DNA of 64,000 nt, from NCBI GenBank assembly GCA_039583875.1, contig CM077151.1, positions 123,923,789-123,987,788 of the forward strand, written 5' to 3'. The notes below the pieces were generated by a model that saw nothing but the letters and a program-made list of their open reading frames with translations, did no database searches and was not told the origin of the DNA. This DNA comes from Platanthera guangdongensis. Lineage: Eukaryota > Streptophyta > Magnoliopsida > Asparagales > Orchidaceae. Position 1 is the first letter of the stretch, and each line of letters opens with the position of its first letter. The position numbers were made by a program, and so were the translations under genes. Below, one piece after another: positions 1 to 13,144 of the stretch.

Positions 1-890
1 GGCGTCGAGAGCATCGAGACAGCTGGCCTACCGTGGTGCGCTACCTACCTACAACGCCACTCTAGCATTGGAAAAAGGAAAATATTTGTTTTGAATATTT
101 TTTCCAAATTTGGAGGACAGTTGTCATCATCAAGCGTGCGAACCTACCACCATGGGCTAGCCTTCCCGCCGACGGTAGCCTATTTTCACAAAGACGTATA
201 TAAAGGTGCCTCATTTTTTATGTTCCATACCAAGACAAAAAGAGACAGAGTTTTGTGATTCTAAGGGTACGGTCGACACCCTAGTGTCTGTTCCATCATC
301 TTCGTCGAAGGAAAAGAAGACTACCACCATCCTGTTCGTACATGAAGACCTCCGATGAGCCATGAACTACATCGACTATGAAGAGTCGATCGATTGCAAG
401 CACATGAAGATCTCAAGCATCGGTCACGGATCGCTCGATAGAGGAATCGTCTAGAGGGAGATTTTTGATCATTTTAAATACTTAAACTTTTATTGTATTC
501 TTTCTCTTTCTATATTTTTCTTGTGGTGAAGGAAATCGACGGGGAAGGTCGTCGGAATCCGGGGTAGGATTCTGTGAGAAATCATCCCAGGGAAGGGGCG
601 TCTAGATTGGGTGATCTAGCGGGGTTGTAATACCCTTCCTTGCATGGAGGTGAAGAGTCGGCTCGAAGACCATTCTTGGAGGGAAATGGAGAGAGCCAAC
701 CGGTCCGTTGAGCGGGTCATTATAGAAAACCAAAAGCTATTTTTATTCACCGTCTTCGATCTTCATCATCAAAGAGATCAAGTTTTATAATCTTTAAAAA
801 CAATTGTTGATTTTAGTTTTAGCAATGAAATTCATTTCCTGTATTTGTACTTGTGTGTACTGCTGTGGTTGTTAGTTTGAGTTGTTCTGA
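1..890 (+). repeat. Degenerate copia LTR/leader region (element E1, left-truncated)
   Basis: No ORF of note. A TATA-like TATATAAAGG lies at about 196-205, followed by a transcribed-looking leader up to the ATG at 908 of a decayed copia gag. This position (TATA, a few hundred bases, then gag) is what an LTR plus leader would give, but the left end lies outside the window. I could not find a clear primer binding site or LTR end, so the LTR boundary is not assigned. The assignment rests mainly on the gag that follows. Confidence 0.4.
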
Positions 891-907
891 ATAGTGCGTA
901 GATCTCC

Positions 908-2780
908 ATGGGAGAATCTGCCAAGAAAAATGAGTTCAAAGACATACAGCCGCGCGATAGCTACCTAAAGTAGTTTTTCCTTGGAACGAACTAATTTGAA
1001 TTTTTGATAAACGATCCAAACTGGCTTAACATCTGGGAATAATGTCGCTCCAAGATCATGCATTTCATGAGGGGCAAGGAATGAAATACCACTATTCACA
1101 GGAAATGATTTAAATTATTTGAGAGCACGCATAAGATGATTCTTGATGACATTAAATTTTGAGGTTTGGAACATGGTAGGATCTAGCTATACGACTCCTA
1201 CTTATATTGTAGGAGAAGTTAACATAGACCAACTGGAGGATAAGTGGGATGAGGGTGATAAAACATGATTTAAAAATTAAGCTAAAGCAATGAATGCCTT
1301 ATTTTGAGCTCTTGATAGAACTTAATTTAATAGAGTTTTTGCTTGTGAAACCACTTATGATATTTGGAATCTCTTAGAACTAACTCATTAAGGTACCTCA
1401 GACGTTAAAGACTCAAAGCTATTCAAACTTGACCCAAAATATGAAAAAATCCATATGGAGGTGGATGAGATCGCGGACTCAATATACCCATGATTCACAA
1501 ATATTGGCATTGCTGAAGAATTCTTGGGAGAACCTTCTCTAATGGTGAACTCATGCGAAAAACCCCTCGGTCACTCCCACTGAAGATCAACCAATAGGTG
1601 ACCACAATTTCTGAGTTGCACGATCTTTGACATCTCCAGATTGGGAGTCGTATTAGGAATCTGAGAACTCATGTGGTGGAACTCAAAATTCAGAATGAAG
1701 AATACAATAAGGAGCCGAAGAAGAATTCCTTGACACTCAAGTCAAGAAAGTAAGATGAAGATGATAGCGAGGAAGACGAGGAAAGCCTCTTTGTGAAGAA
1801 TTTGTAAAGATTCATGATGAATACCAAAAGAAGAAGATCATTCCAAAAATACTTCAGCAAGGACATAAAAAAGAAAAGGAACATTTACAAGAAAGGAAAA
1901 ATGAAATGATGATGAAGAAGAACATCCCCCACCGAAATGCTTCCATTGTAGGAAGACCAGCCATCTTAAAAGCCAGTGCCCTAAGTACATGAAAGAGCAA
2001 AAATAAGAAGCGACATAAAGGGAAGGAAAAGAAAACGGTTCTAAAAGCTTCAACTTGGGATTACTTTTCATTTGAGAAATCAAGTGATACCAACTCAAGC
2101 AATGAAGAAGAGGAAAATATGTGCCTTATGGGAGATCATCACGAAACATCTGATGACGAATGCGGTATCCAAAGTGATACTGAGGTACTTCCCACTTCTT
2201 ATGAAGACGTGTGTATTAAATGTACGAAACTTTGCAATTTTTTTGATAAAAGCTTAAAAAAATGATTTGCTAAAATCAGAAAACATGATTCTTTTCAAAC
2301 AAAATCAAAAATTAACGAAGGAAGTAAAATGGCTAGGGAAAGAAAAGATGTCTTGCCAAGAATGAGATCATTCATTGGAAAGTCTCAAAGAACTTAAAGA
2401 TTCCCTCTCTAAGGCTCACTCTGATTTAAAAGCTCTTAAACATTAAAAGGGGGACTTAGAGAAAGGCCTAAGAACATCTCTCTCTCAAATTGATCTCAGA
2501 AAGAAAAACATTGCAAGTAGGTGTAGAAACCTAGCGGGAGAAATCACCGCCTTAAAAACTAAGTCAATGGCCATATAAAATTTGGAATTTGTGAAAAAAT
2601 GTTGGACATGATCCTAGCAAAATAGCACCATGGAAATACAAAATTTTGGCTTGGTTATGGTGTTTGTCACTGTCGCCCGACGGTAGAATCTACCACTGGC
2701 GGTACCAATAAAAACAATAACCAAGCATCTGAACAAGCCTCTTATAAGAATGATTATTCCCTAACCTCTAGCACAACTCC
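908..2780 (+). pseudogene. Decayed copia gag (SIRE-like), truncated by E2 insertion
   Basis: Translation from the ATG at 908 gives a recognisable copia Gag of the UBN2 type, with many stop codons and frameshifts. Visible pieces include a UBN2-like segment at about 1300-1450 (motif TYDIWNLLELTH) and a zinc knuckle at about 1938-1980 (CFHCRKTSHLKSQC, CX2CX4HX4C). A downstream acidic/serine segment at 2040-2260 contains ENMCLMGDHHETSDDE, a signature I associate with SIRE-type Gags. A Lys/Ser-rich coiled-coil-like tail follows to about 2600. No protease or later pol follows, because E2 is inserted at 2781. The sequence right of E2 (from 10234) does not obviously resume pol. This is an old non-functional copy; the SIRE-like lineage is inferred from Gag architecture only. 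Confidence 0.7.
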
Positions 2781-4393
2781 TGTTAAATTTTCTCAACGTG
2801 GTCAGCAAGATAGCCCAAACGCCAAATTAATATCTTCGGAACTACCCAGTTCGCACGTTGAACCTGCGGAAAGCCCAAGGACTAGAGGTTGCACCCAACA
2901 AAACAATGGAAGCACAAGGTCTTTTTATGCATTCACTTCTTTACAATCCGAGGCATACATAGCGAGACATGATTTCGCTAGTATTACAGCTGAAAATAGA
3001 AAGAACACAAAAAACAAGCCGGGCGGACAGCACCGGAGTCCGCCGAGACCGCGAGGTCGCCGAGACCGCCGAGACCGCTGAGCTCGCCCAAGCTATGCTG
3101 CAATCCGCCGAATACCACGGAGTCCGCCGAAGCCGCGAGGCCGCGCGGACACACCGTTATTCGCCTTCTGCTGAACCCGAACTGAGGAACACCCCTACCC
3201 GCCTGAAGCCGGCGGACAGGTTATTGAAGCTGCAAAGTTGAAACAGAACTGACAAGCTGCAGAGCGACCTCCTGCTGAGTCCGCAGAGACCGCACACTTC
3301 CAAGCACTTGACCGAAGTCACAGCCAAACTCCTGGCTCCTTGAAGTTATCCGCGCGACCTGCAAACAGCAAACCGTCAGCCTGAAACAATCCGTGCGGAC
3401 TGGCAAACACAGACCGCACACTTCGCACACCCCAACTTACTGTTCACTCAAGTTACTGTAGATGTGCCAGGGGGGTCCTATTTATAGGCCGGGTGAGGAG
3501 TGTGGTCACCGCCCAAGAGATAGGCACACCGCCCCAGCCCGCGCGAATACAAACCACCGTCCGCTGAGTCCGCGTGGACTTAGCCGGTCACCAAGGAAAA
3601 CTGCCAGGAGCAAGGCAACCAATGACGAACCCTCTCCAGTACGCCTAAGCTAAGCGGACAAGGCATCAGCCCGCAAAGCTCCAACCGCTTCAGGACAGCA
3701 AACCCCCTTCAATGGCTGCCCGCACCAACCCGAGGCAGTCCGCAAGACACACACCTCAATCCGCCACAAGTCCACGACCAAAGGCAGCTAAAGACAAACC
3801 GCCCGGTCACAGCGGACTCGGCGGATACGGCGGACACACTGAACTCAGCACCAAGTGTGACCAAGCCCAAAACCATAAGGGGCTAATGCGAGCTTGGCGG
3901 ACGCAAAACTTCAGTCCACCAAAATACCACAGCGCAGACCGCCACAGTCCGCGAGCTCCTCGCACTCCTGCCCTATCACAGCGATCAATCCCGGACTCCA
4001 AAACCAGGCCGCCACAACGATCTCCACAGTAACTCCCTGCTGTGCCACCAGAGCTCGACAAGGCCTCAGCCAAGCTCTAAGCTTAGTCCGCAACAGCCAA
4101 TACCGCGGACACATCAGTCCGCAAGCTACCCGCGGATAAGAGCCAACCCGCCTTTCAGCACAAGCTTGCACCCACGACCACTGAGCAAAGCACCAGTCCG
4201 CAAGTCTCTCTATCCGCAGATACCAGGCCGCACCAAACCGCGGACTCCATGCAACAACCTGCTCAGAACACAGCCGGCTTCCACCAGACTTTTCACCAGG
4301 CCGCAAACCTCAGTCCGCCCAGTCCGCCAAGGCTGTCCGCCACAGGCCACGCGGTCTGTCCTGTCACCCACTTCCACTTCACAAAATTCAACA
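2781..4393 (-). repeat. E2 3' LTR
   Basis: Left copy of the 1613-bp LTR (the 3' LTR, since E2 is on the minus strand). GC-rich and full of short imperfect repeats built on GTCCGC/GCGGAC words. It carries TATTTATA at 3479-3486 (TATAAATA on the coding strand). The small ORFs that can be drawn across it are repeated almost unchanged in the other LTR and are not genes. Confidence 0.95.
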
Positions 4394-7300
4394 CTCCCCC
4401 TTGAAGTGAGAAGTGGTGACCAAGCCCAGCAAGCTGCGCAAGCGTTCAAAGGGCCCCTTCGACAGTGGCTTCGTGAAGATGTCAGCAAGATTATCTTCAC
4501 TCCGAACATGCCCGACCAGCAGAGACCCCTCCAACACCTTCTCCCTGATGAAGTGGTGATCAATCTCTATATGCTTGGTCCTGGCGTGACACACTGGATT
4601 GTTTACCAGTTTGAGAGCACTCTCATTGTCACCCCGGAGTAAAGTAGGCCCTTGCACTTCTTCATGAACATCCTCTATAAGCCTCCTCAACCAAACGGCT
4701 TCCCGAGCAGCCAAGGTCCGAAGCCTTATACTCCGCCTCCGTGGTTGAAACCGACACTGAGTCCTGCTTCTTGCTACACCACGAGATGCTAGCTGATCCG
4801 CAAGTGAACACATAACCTGAAGTAGACCTTCGATCATCCGAATCACCGCCATAGTCAGCATCCGTGTACCCGAGCAACGCAACCTCCGCGTCCCTTCTAT
4901 AGAGGAGTCCCATGTCAGAAGAAGCCTTGACATACTTCAGAATTCCCTTCGCCGCCACTAGATGAGATTGCCTTGGTTCAGCCATATACCGACTTACTCG
5001 GCCAACAGCATAAGCGATATCCGGCCTTGTAATGGTCAGGTAAATCAAGCTCCCAACAAGAGCCCTGAACACCAAGGGATCATGAAGAACCCTTCCCTCA
5101 TCCCGTCGAAGCTTCAGCCCAGATTCCAGTGGAGTAGAGCACTTCTTCCCTTCGCCCATGCCAAACCGCTTCACAATGCGATCAGCATACCCTTTCTGGC
5201 TAATGAGAACCCCGCACTCCTTCCTCTCCACTTCCAGACCAAGAAAGTGATGCAACTCTCCCAAGTCTTTCATCTCGAAGCGTATAGCAAGCTCTGCCCT
5301 GAGCCTTGCTACTTCCTCCTCCGAGTTCCCTGTGATGATCATGTCATCCACATACAGCAGGACCAAGACTCATAGCTCTCCCTTCTTCTTGACGAACAAG
5401 CTTGAATCCGAGTTAGAAGCCAGGTATCCACAGAATTGCAAGTACTCTGCAATCTTCCCATACCACGCTCGAGGAGCTTGCTTCAACCCATAGAGAGCCT
5501 TCCTGAGTTTGCAGACATAGTCCGGATGCTTCTCAGAGACAAAACCAAGCGGCTGATCCATGAAGATGTCCTTGTCAATCTCTCCGTAAAGAAAGGCATT
5601 CTTCACATCGAGTTGCCACAACCTCCATCCCTTGCTAGCAGCCAAGGCGATCACCACTCTTACAAAAGTCATCTTCGCAACTGGACTGAATGTCTCCTCA
5701 TAGTCTTCTCCATACTGCTGTGAGAATCCTCTAGCGACCAGGCGAGCCTTGAACCGATCAATGCTCCCATCAGCCTTCTTCTTCAACTTATATACCCACT
5801 TGCAAGTAACCGGAGTAACGCCATCAACCTTGGGCACAAGGTCCCAGGTTTCATTCTTCTTCAGAGCATCAATCTCTTCCTTCATGGCATCATCCCACTC
5901 CTTCACTCCAGTGGCCTCGTTGAAGTTTGCAGGCTCTCGCTCATCCAGAGGACCTGCAAAGAAGCAGGAGACAAAGCTCACTGCATTCCCATCACAGTAC
6001 CGAGACGGTGGCTTAACCACCCTCTTCGATCTCCGAAGACACGGCTCCTTGCTCACGGCTTCCGTTGCTTCTTCGGGCTCCACTCCTACCTGGGGCAAGC
6101 ATTGAGCAGTGCTCCCCCTGCTTCCTGAGCCAGAAGGCTCAGCCTCGGAGTTCGAAGCAACAGGAGCTGCTGGTGAAACAGCAAGCTCCTCTTCCAAGCC
6201 TTCAGCAGCCTCCACCGGTGCTTCATCATCCTTGCTACTTCCGGTTAGCTCCACCGAGCCACCTCCATATGACGTCAGCTCGTCGAAGACAACGTCTCTT
6301 GACACCACGAACTTCTTCGTCACAGGGTCCATGCACTTCCATCCCTTCTTCCGCTCATCATAGCCAACAAAGACAAGTTTCCTTGCCTTCGCATCCAGCT
6401 TTGTCCGTGAAGCATCCGGGACATGCACGTAGCAAGTTGAACCGAACACCCTAAGGTGTTCAACACTTGGCTTCTCCTTCAGCAACAGCTCAATAGGAGT
6501 CTTCATGTTGATAGGGCTGAGTGGCATCCGGTTGATAACATAAGCAGCACAAGACATTCCCTCCGCCCAAAAGGACCTTGGGATATCTTTCGCATGCAGC
6601 CAGCATTTGCAGGTTTCCGTCAAATGACGGATCTTCCGCTCCGCTACCCCATTTTGTTGTGGAGTGTGAGCACAAGTAAGCTCCCGTTGGATCCCGTGCT
6701 TCCTGCAGAAGTTAGAAAACTCGGAAGAGACAAACTCCCTCCCGTTATCAGTTCTAAACTTCTTAATCCGCAAGCCAAGCCGGCCTTCTACCAACTCTTT
6801 GAACTCCACGAACAACCGGAAAGCTTCCGACTTCTCCTTTAAGAAGTACACCCAAGTATACCTTGAGTAGTCATCAACCAAGACAAGCATGTATCTGCTT
6901 CCACCAAGGCTGGCAGTAACCGTCGGTCCCATCAGGTCGCCATGAATACACTCCAATGGTTTCTTGCTCCTTGTTTGTGATTTATCAAACGGAAGGCGAT
7001 GTGCCTTACCGTATTGACAGCCCGCACAAACATGCCCATCACCAATGGAGGACAACTTCGGCAACCCCCTCACCAGACTTCTACTCGCCATTGCCTTTAG
7101 CTTGTCCATGCCAACGTGCCCCAGCCTCTCATGCCAGATAGCCGCACTATCATTGGCCCTCATTCTATCAACATAAGCACTGGTGGAAAGAACATACAAG
7201 CTCTTCACCCTTCTCCCAACATGAGCAACATCAGCCTTCACCGCTGATACGTTGCGAAGGAACCTCACGTCTGTTGGCCCAAACAGAACGTGATACCCAG

Positions 7301-8537
7301 CGTCCACCGCATTGGTCACCGAGAAGAGGTTCTTCTTCATGCCCGGTACGTGATACACACTTCTTAACGTAAGTGGCCCCTGATCACTACCCAATGACAC
7401 GACCCCCTCTTTCTCTACTGCATAAACAGTATTATCAGCAGTGATAATAGCTTCATTACCTGAGTAAGCCTGCATGGAGGTGAACATCGATTTGTCTCCG
7501 GTGAGGTGATGACCACACCCGGAGTCCACGATCCACTCGCCGTTGAAGTCCTCAGCAGAGAAGGCCCGGACACAAGTGCCCGTCAAGAAAGCTCCGCCCC
7601 ATTCTGCTTCTTCACTTCTCGAACAAGCTTCCTCCTTTCCCGCAGCATGCCCAGGCTGCAGTTTGACCTTGCAGTCCCGCTTGAAGTGCCCACGCTGATG
7701 ACACCGATAGCACTTCAGATTCTTCTTCCAGTCCTTAGGAGCATTGCTCCTCTCCGGCGGATATGAAGTTGAAGTCTCCTTCTCAACAGCGGCCTGCACC
7801 TTCTTCTTCTTCCCTTCCCATCCTTTCTTCTTTCCTGAGAAGAGAGCTTCGCTGCCTTCCTGATTCAGGTTCACTCCAGCCATCTGCCTTGCTAAGCTCT
7901 CCTGCGAGGCAAGCAGATTCTCCAGCTCCAGCAATGACGGCTGAGTAGCCCACCCTTGAACATATATGACAAAGGCCACATACTCCTTCCGCAAGCCGCG
8001 GATAATGTGCCTTTTCATCTTTGCCTCAGAGATAGGCTCATCAGGATCCAGTGCCGACAGCTCAGCACACAAGCTCTTCATCTTTAAGAAGTACTTGGAA
8101 ATGGAAAGGTCTCCCTGAGTTGCCCTGGCCAACTCATTCTCCAGGAACTGAAGCCGCGCCACATTCTTCCTATTGAACAACTCATCAATGGTTGTCCAAA
8201 TATCAGCAGCCGACTCACATCCAATGATGTGATCAAACAGTTCCGGAGACACAGCTCTCTTCAGAACGAACTCCGCCTTAGCATTTGTTCTTCTCCAGAG
8301 CCTCACCTGCTCAGCAGTACCGAAAGCAGCAGTGACTTCCTGCCTGTCGTCTCCACCAACGACATCCCACAGCTCCTCGCCAAGAAGATAACTCTTCATG
8401 CACGACTTCCACTTCTTGAATTTAGTCGGCGTTAAGAGTTCAATGCCCAGACCTCTTGCTAAGCTCCCTTCCATTGCAACACCTGTTGGCAACCTTCCAA
8501 CAGCACCGAGCAACAACACAGGTTGATCACCACTCAA
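4388..8537 (-). pseudogene. E2 gag-pol polyprotein (one nonsense, one frameshift)
   Basis: Single copia gag-pol frame starting at ATG 8535-8537. The first open stretch (8537 to 5370, 1055 codons) contains UBN2-type Gag and a zinc knuckle CYRCHQRGHFKRDC. It continues with a protease motif (DSGCGHHLTG), GAG-pre-integrase, an integrase core with HGDLMGP, FRTDNGREF and PQQNGVAERK (D,D,E all present), and the first half of RVT_2. An in-frame TGA at 5370-5372 interrupts RT just before YVDD. The frame continues through YVDD and RNase H to about 4730. A frameshift between about 4705 and 4730 (after AEYKA) then moves the RNase H end into the frame that closes at 4388. That final stop (TGA, 4388-4390) lies inside the first bases of the 3' LTR, so the polypurine tract is translated. 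Not functional as read. Confidence 0.93.
4394..4405 (-). other. E2 polypurine tract
   Basis: On the minus strand TTCAAGGGGGAG directly abuts the 3' LTR. It is the expected plus-strand primer of an LTR retrotransposon and also lies inside the end of the pol reading frame. Confidence 0.9.
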
Positions 8538-8602
8538 TCACAGAGTAACAACACTGGCTGACTTCCGCTCACGCAACTGAACCTCAGCAACCTCAGAAAC
8601 CT

Positions 8603-8615
8603 CCCTCTGATACCA
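8603..8615 (-). other. E2 primer binding site (iMet type)
   Basis: On the minus strand TGGTATCAGAGGG starts immediately after the 5' LTR end at 8616. It matches the usual plant copia primer site complementary to the initiator methionine tRNA 3' end, differing only at the last positions. Confidence 0.92.
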
Positions 8616-10228
8616 TGTTAAATTTTCTCAACGTGGTCAGCAAGATAGCCCAAATGCCAAATTAATATCTTCGGAACTACCCAGTTCGCACGCTGAACCT
8701 GCGGAAAGCCCAAGGACTAGAGGTTGCACCCAACAAAACAATGGAAGCACAAGGTCTTTTTATGCATTCACTTCTTTACAATCCGAGGCATACATAGCGA
8801 GACATGATTTCGCTAGTATTACAGCTGAAAACAGAAAAACACAAAAAACAAGCCGGTCGGACAGCACCGGAGTCCGCCGAGACCGCGAGGTCGCCGAGAC
8901 CGCCGAGACTGCTGAGCTCGCCCAAGCTATGCTGCAATCCGCCGAATACCACGGAGTCCGCCGAAGCCGCGAGGCCGCGCGGACACACCGTTATTCGCCT
9001 TCTGCTGAACCCGAACTGAGGAACACCCCTACCCGCCTGAAGCCGGCGGACAGGTTATTGAAGCTGGCAAAGTTGAAACAGAACTGACAAGCCGCAGAGC
9101 GACCTCCTGCTGAGTCCGCAGAGACCGCACACTTCCAAGCACTTGACCGAAGTCACAACCAAACTCCTGGCTCCTTGAAGTTATCCGCGCGACCTGCAAA
9201 CAGCAAACCGTCAGCCTGAAACAATCCGTGCGGACTGGCAAACACAGACCGCACACTTCGCACACCCCAACTTACTGTTCACTCAAGTTACTGTAGATGT
9301 GCCAGGGGGGTCCTATTTATAGGCCGGGTGAGGAGTGTGGTCACCGCCCAAGAGATAGGCACACCGCCCCAGCCCGCGCGAATACAAACCACCGTCCGCT
9401 GAGTCCGCGTGGACTTAGCCGGTCACCAAGGAAAACTGCCAGGAGCAAGGCAACCAATGACGAACCCTCTCCAGTCCGCCTAAGCTAAGCGGACAAGGCA
9501 TCAGCCCGCAAAGCTCCAACCGCTTCAGGACAGCAAACCCCCTTCAATGGCTGTCCGCACCAACCCGAGGCAGTTCGCAAGACACACACCTCAATCCGCC
9601 ACAAGTCCACGACCAAAGGCAGCTAAAGACAAACCGCCCGGTCACAGCGGACTCGGCGGATACGGCGGACACACTGAACTCGGCACCAAGTGTGACCAAG
9701 CCCAAAACCATAAGGGGCTAATGCGAGCTTGGCGGACGCAAAACTTCAGTCCGCCAAAATACCACAGCGCAGACCGCCACAGTCCGCGAGCTCCTCGCAC
9801 TCCTGCCCTATCACAGCGATCAATCCCGGACTCCAAAACCAGGCCGCCACAACGATCTCCACAGCAACTCCCTGCTGTGCCACCAGAGCTCGACAAGGCC
9901 TCAGCCAAGCTCTAAGCTTAGTCCGCAACAGCCAATACCGCGGACACATCAGTCCGCAAGCTACCCGCGGACAAGAGCCAACCCGCCTTTCAGCACAAGC
10001 TTGCACCCGCGACCACTGAGCAAAGCACCAGTCCGCAAGCCTCTCTATCCGCAGATACCAGGCCGCACCAAACCGCGGACTCCATGCAACAACCTGCTCA
10101 GAACACAGCCGGCTTCCACCAGACTTTTCACCAGGCCGCAAACCTCAGTCCGCCCAGTCCGCCAAGGCTGTCCGCCACAGGCCGCGCGGCCTGTCCTGTC
10201 ACCCACTTCCACTTCACAAAATTCAACA
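8616..10228 (-). repeat. E2 5' LTR
   Basis: Right copy of the 1613-bp LTR, promoter-bearing for the minus-strand element. Same termini as the left copy, with only scattered substitutions seen by eye. Contains the TATA box listed separately. Confidence 0.95.
9314..9321 (-). promoter_or_regulatory. E2 5' LTR TATA box
   Basis: TATAAATA on the minus strand, about 700 bp from the 5' LTR/PBS junction and duplicated at 3479-3486 in the other LTR. It is the likely core promoter of E2. Confidence 0.6.
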
Positions 10229-10233
10229 ACTCC

Positions 10234-11293
<1,060 letters not shown>

Positions 11294-11472
11294 TTTTATA
11301 TCTATACTTAATAAGCCTGTTTCGTTATCTCCGTCACGCGATGAAATTCCAGGAAAACCCTCGCCTCTTACTCCCCCCCACCCCCTCCTACCGCATGCCA
11401 CGAATGGTGCCATTGCTACTAGTCGCTTACCCTGCCACTACCCGCTCATTCCACCGTGTGCCCCGTCCTCCT

Positions 11473-12215
11473 TGTTGGGTTGACAGTTTGACTCGGTCAA
11501 ATTGTCAAGATTTTATGATTAAGTTTTTTTTATTATTATGTTTTCAATGCATTTATGATGGAGAATTTATGATGTAATTAATAGGGGTAGTTGGAGAGTT
11601 TTTGATTGCCTATATAAAGGCCCCTCCTTGTACTTATTTTGCTTGCTGAAAAAAACTGTGAAGAATTTCTCCCCTTTTCCCTCTTTAACTCCCGCAGGAG
11701 AGAGAGTAGTGAGAGAGAGAGTGAATTATTCTCCTCACCTAAGAAGTTCCCGCAGGAACTCTATTACCCCCCCCCCCCCCTCGCTGTGCTCATCCAGGGT
11801 CTCGCCGGTGGTGACATCCCGCTGTAGAAGGTGTGCTGGAGGGGCTCGCAGCTGTGCTTGCCGACGCCGTCCCGGACTCGCCGTAGCGGTCTCGTCGGAG
11901 TGCGCCCGTCACGGTGAGACTCGCCACCGCCGACTCGCGAGACATCTCGCGAGGCGTTCTCGCCCGCACTGCTCGCCGACTGCGTTTGGACATCTCGCCG
12001 ACATCGTCTCGCCCGTAGGATCGGCCCGCACCCATCTCGCCGGCGGACATCGCGCCAGAGCAACTTGCGTCCGGTAGTGCAGCTCGCCGGGGAAGCCGCG
12101 CGAGTGGTGGTCTCGCCCAGTTCAGTCTCGTTGGGCATTTGGTGCTTGTGTGTAGTGAAGTTGCGTTGGATCTTGGAGGAAGAATTCACGCGGGTGCGTA
12201 CTTTCGTTTCCAACA
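11473..12215 (+). repeat. E3 5' LTR
   Basis: 743 bp, promoter-bearing LTR. Contains a TATA box, an 18-bp-class poly-C run near 11767, and a U5 rich in CTCGCCG words. The matching copy is at 21648-22387, with a 3-bp net length difference and scattered substitutions. Confidence 0.95.
11611..11619 (+). promoter_or_regulatory. E3 LTR TATA box
   Basis: TATATAAAG, repeated at 21786-21794 in the 3' LTR and followed by a GC-containing leader. Likely the core promoter. Confidence 0.65.
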
Positions 12216-12217
12216 AG

Positions 12218-12230
12218 TGGTATCAGAGGG
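12218..12230 (+). other. E3 primer binding site (iMet type)
   Basis: TGGTATCAGAGGG begins 2 bp after the 5' LTR end. It is the standard plant copia initiator-Met tRNA primer site. Confidence 0.93.
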
Positions 12231-12268
12231 AGGTTCCAAACCCTCGGAAGGTTTGAAGAAGGGGAGAG

Positions 12269-13144
12269 ATGGAGTTTGGAGGTGTCGTGCCGGGGCAAGT
12301 CCCCAAGTTGACGAAAACCAACTATGGGAACTGGAGCATCCAGATGAGGGTACTACTAGCCTCCAAGGAGTTGTGGGAGGTAGTAGAGGATGGTGTGGAG
12401 GTGCTGACTGCCGAAGCAGAAGCCGCGTTGACGAACGCACAGAGGACAGCACTGAGAGAAGCTAAGAAGAGGGACAAGAAGGCGTTGTTCATTTTGTATC
12501 AAGGAGTAGATGAAGCTACGTCCGAGAAGATCTCGGACGCCGAGACTTCGAAGGAGGCATGGGAGATCTTGTAGCGCTCCATGCAGGGAGTAGACAAGGC
12601 CAAGAAAGTTAAGTTGCAATCCCTCCGAGGCCAGTATGAGATGATGAGGATGCAAGGGTCGGAGAAGGTTGGCGACTATGTGACCCGTCTACGGACGCTC
12701 ACAAATGAGATGAAGAGAAATGGGGAGACCATATACGAGGTTAGCTTCATGGAGAAGCTCATGCGTTCTATGTCAAAGAAGTTCCGACACGTGGTGGTGG
12801 CCATCGAAGGACCTCACGGTGATGACGGCGGATGAATTGGTAGGCTCACTGCAAGCCCATGAGTACAGAATGGCGCAAGATGATGAAGAAGCGAGTAGCT
12901 TGGGAAAAGCACTCCAGAACCAGCTGAACTTCGGAGAGAGCTCAGGAAGTGGTGGTGGCCAGCGTGGCCGTGGCTACCAAGGAAGAGGTAGAGGAGGAAG
13001 AGGTGGTAGAGACCAAGGGAGAAGTCAATCACACCAGAAGGAGTTCGAGCAGAACCAAGGTTGGAACGCCGGAGGTAGGGAAGAGGCCAAGGCAGAGGAA
13101 GAAAAGATCAAGGCAGAGGCCAAGGAAGAGGAGGTAGAGGAGAC
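12269..13144 (+). pseudogene. E3 gag, one nonsense and two frameshifts
   Basis: ATG at 12269 opens a UBN2-type copia Gag (start motif PKLTKTNYGNWSIQM). A TAG at 12572-12574 interrupts it. The same frame resumes at once and runs to about 12815, where a small deletion shifts the frame. The Gag continues in a second frame through SLQAHEYRM and a Gly/Arg-rich segment (about 12950-13030), then returns to the original frame before the zinc knuckle at 13160. The two shifts compensate each other. The family role is the capsid/nucleocapsid precursor. Not functional as read. Confidence 0.88.

Larger units (their letters stand above)
2781..10228 (-). mobile_element. E2: complete Ty1/copia LTR retrotransposon, inserted in E1
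   Basis: Two direct LTRs of 1613 bp each (2781-4393 and 8616-10228) bound an internal region coding on the minus strand. The 5-bp target duplication ACTCC is at 2776-2780 and 10229-10233. LTR termini are TGTTAAATTTT and AAATTCAACA. Primer binding site, polypurine tract and the order gag-PR-INT-RT-RNaseH are all present, so this is copia. The LTRs have equal length and differ by eye at only scattered bases, suggesting a fairly recent insertion. The coding region has one nonsense codon and one frameshift. I do not assign a copia lineage. Confidence 0.96.

Noticed and set aside
2969..4306. Pro/Arg/Ser-rich ORFs in the E2 LTRs (also at 8804-10141)
   Set aside because: Present almost identically in both LTRs, no domains, explained by GC-rich repeats without stops.
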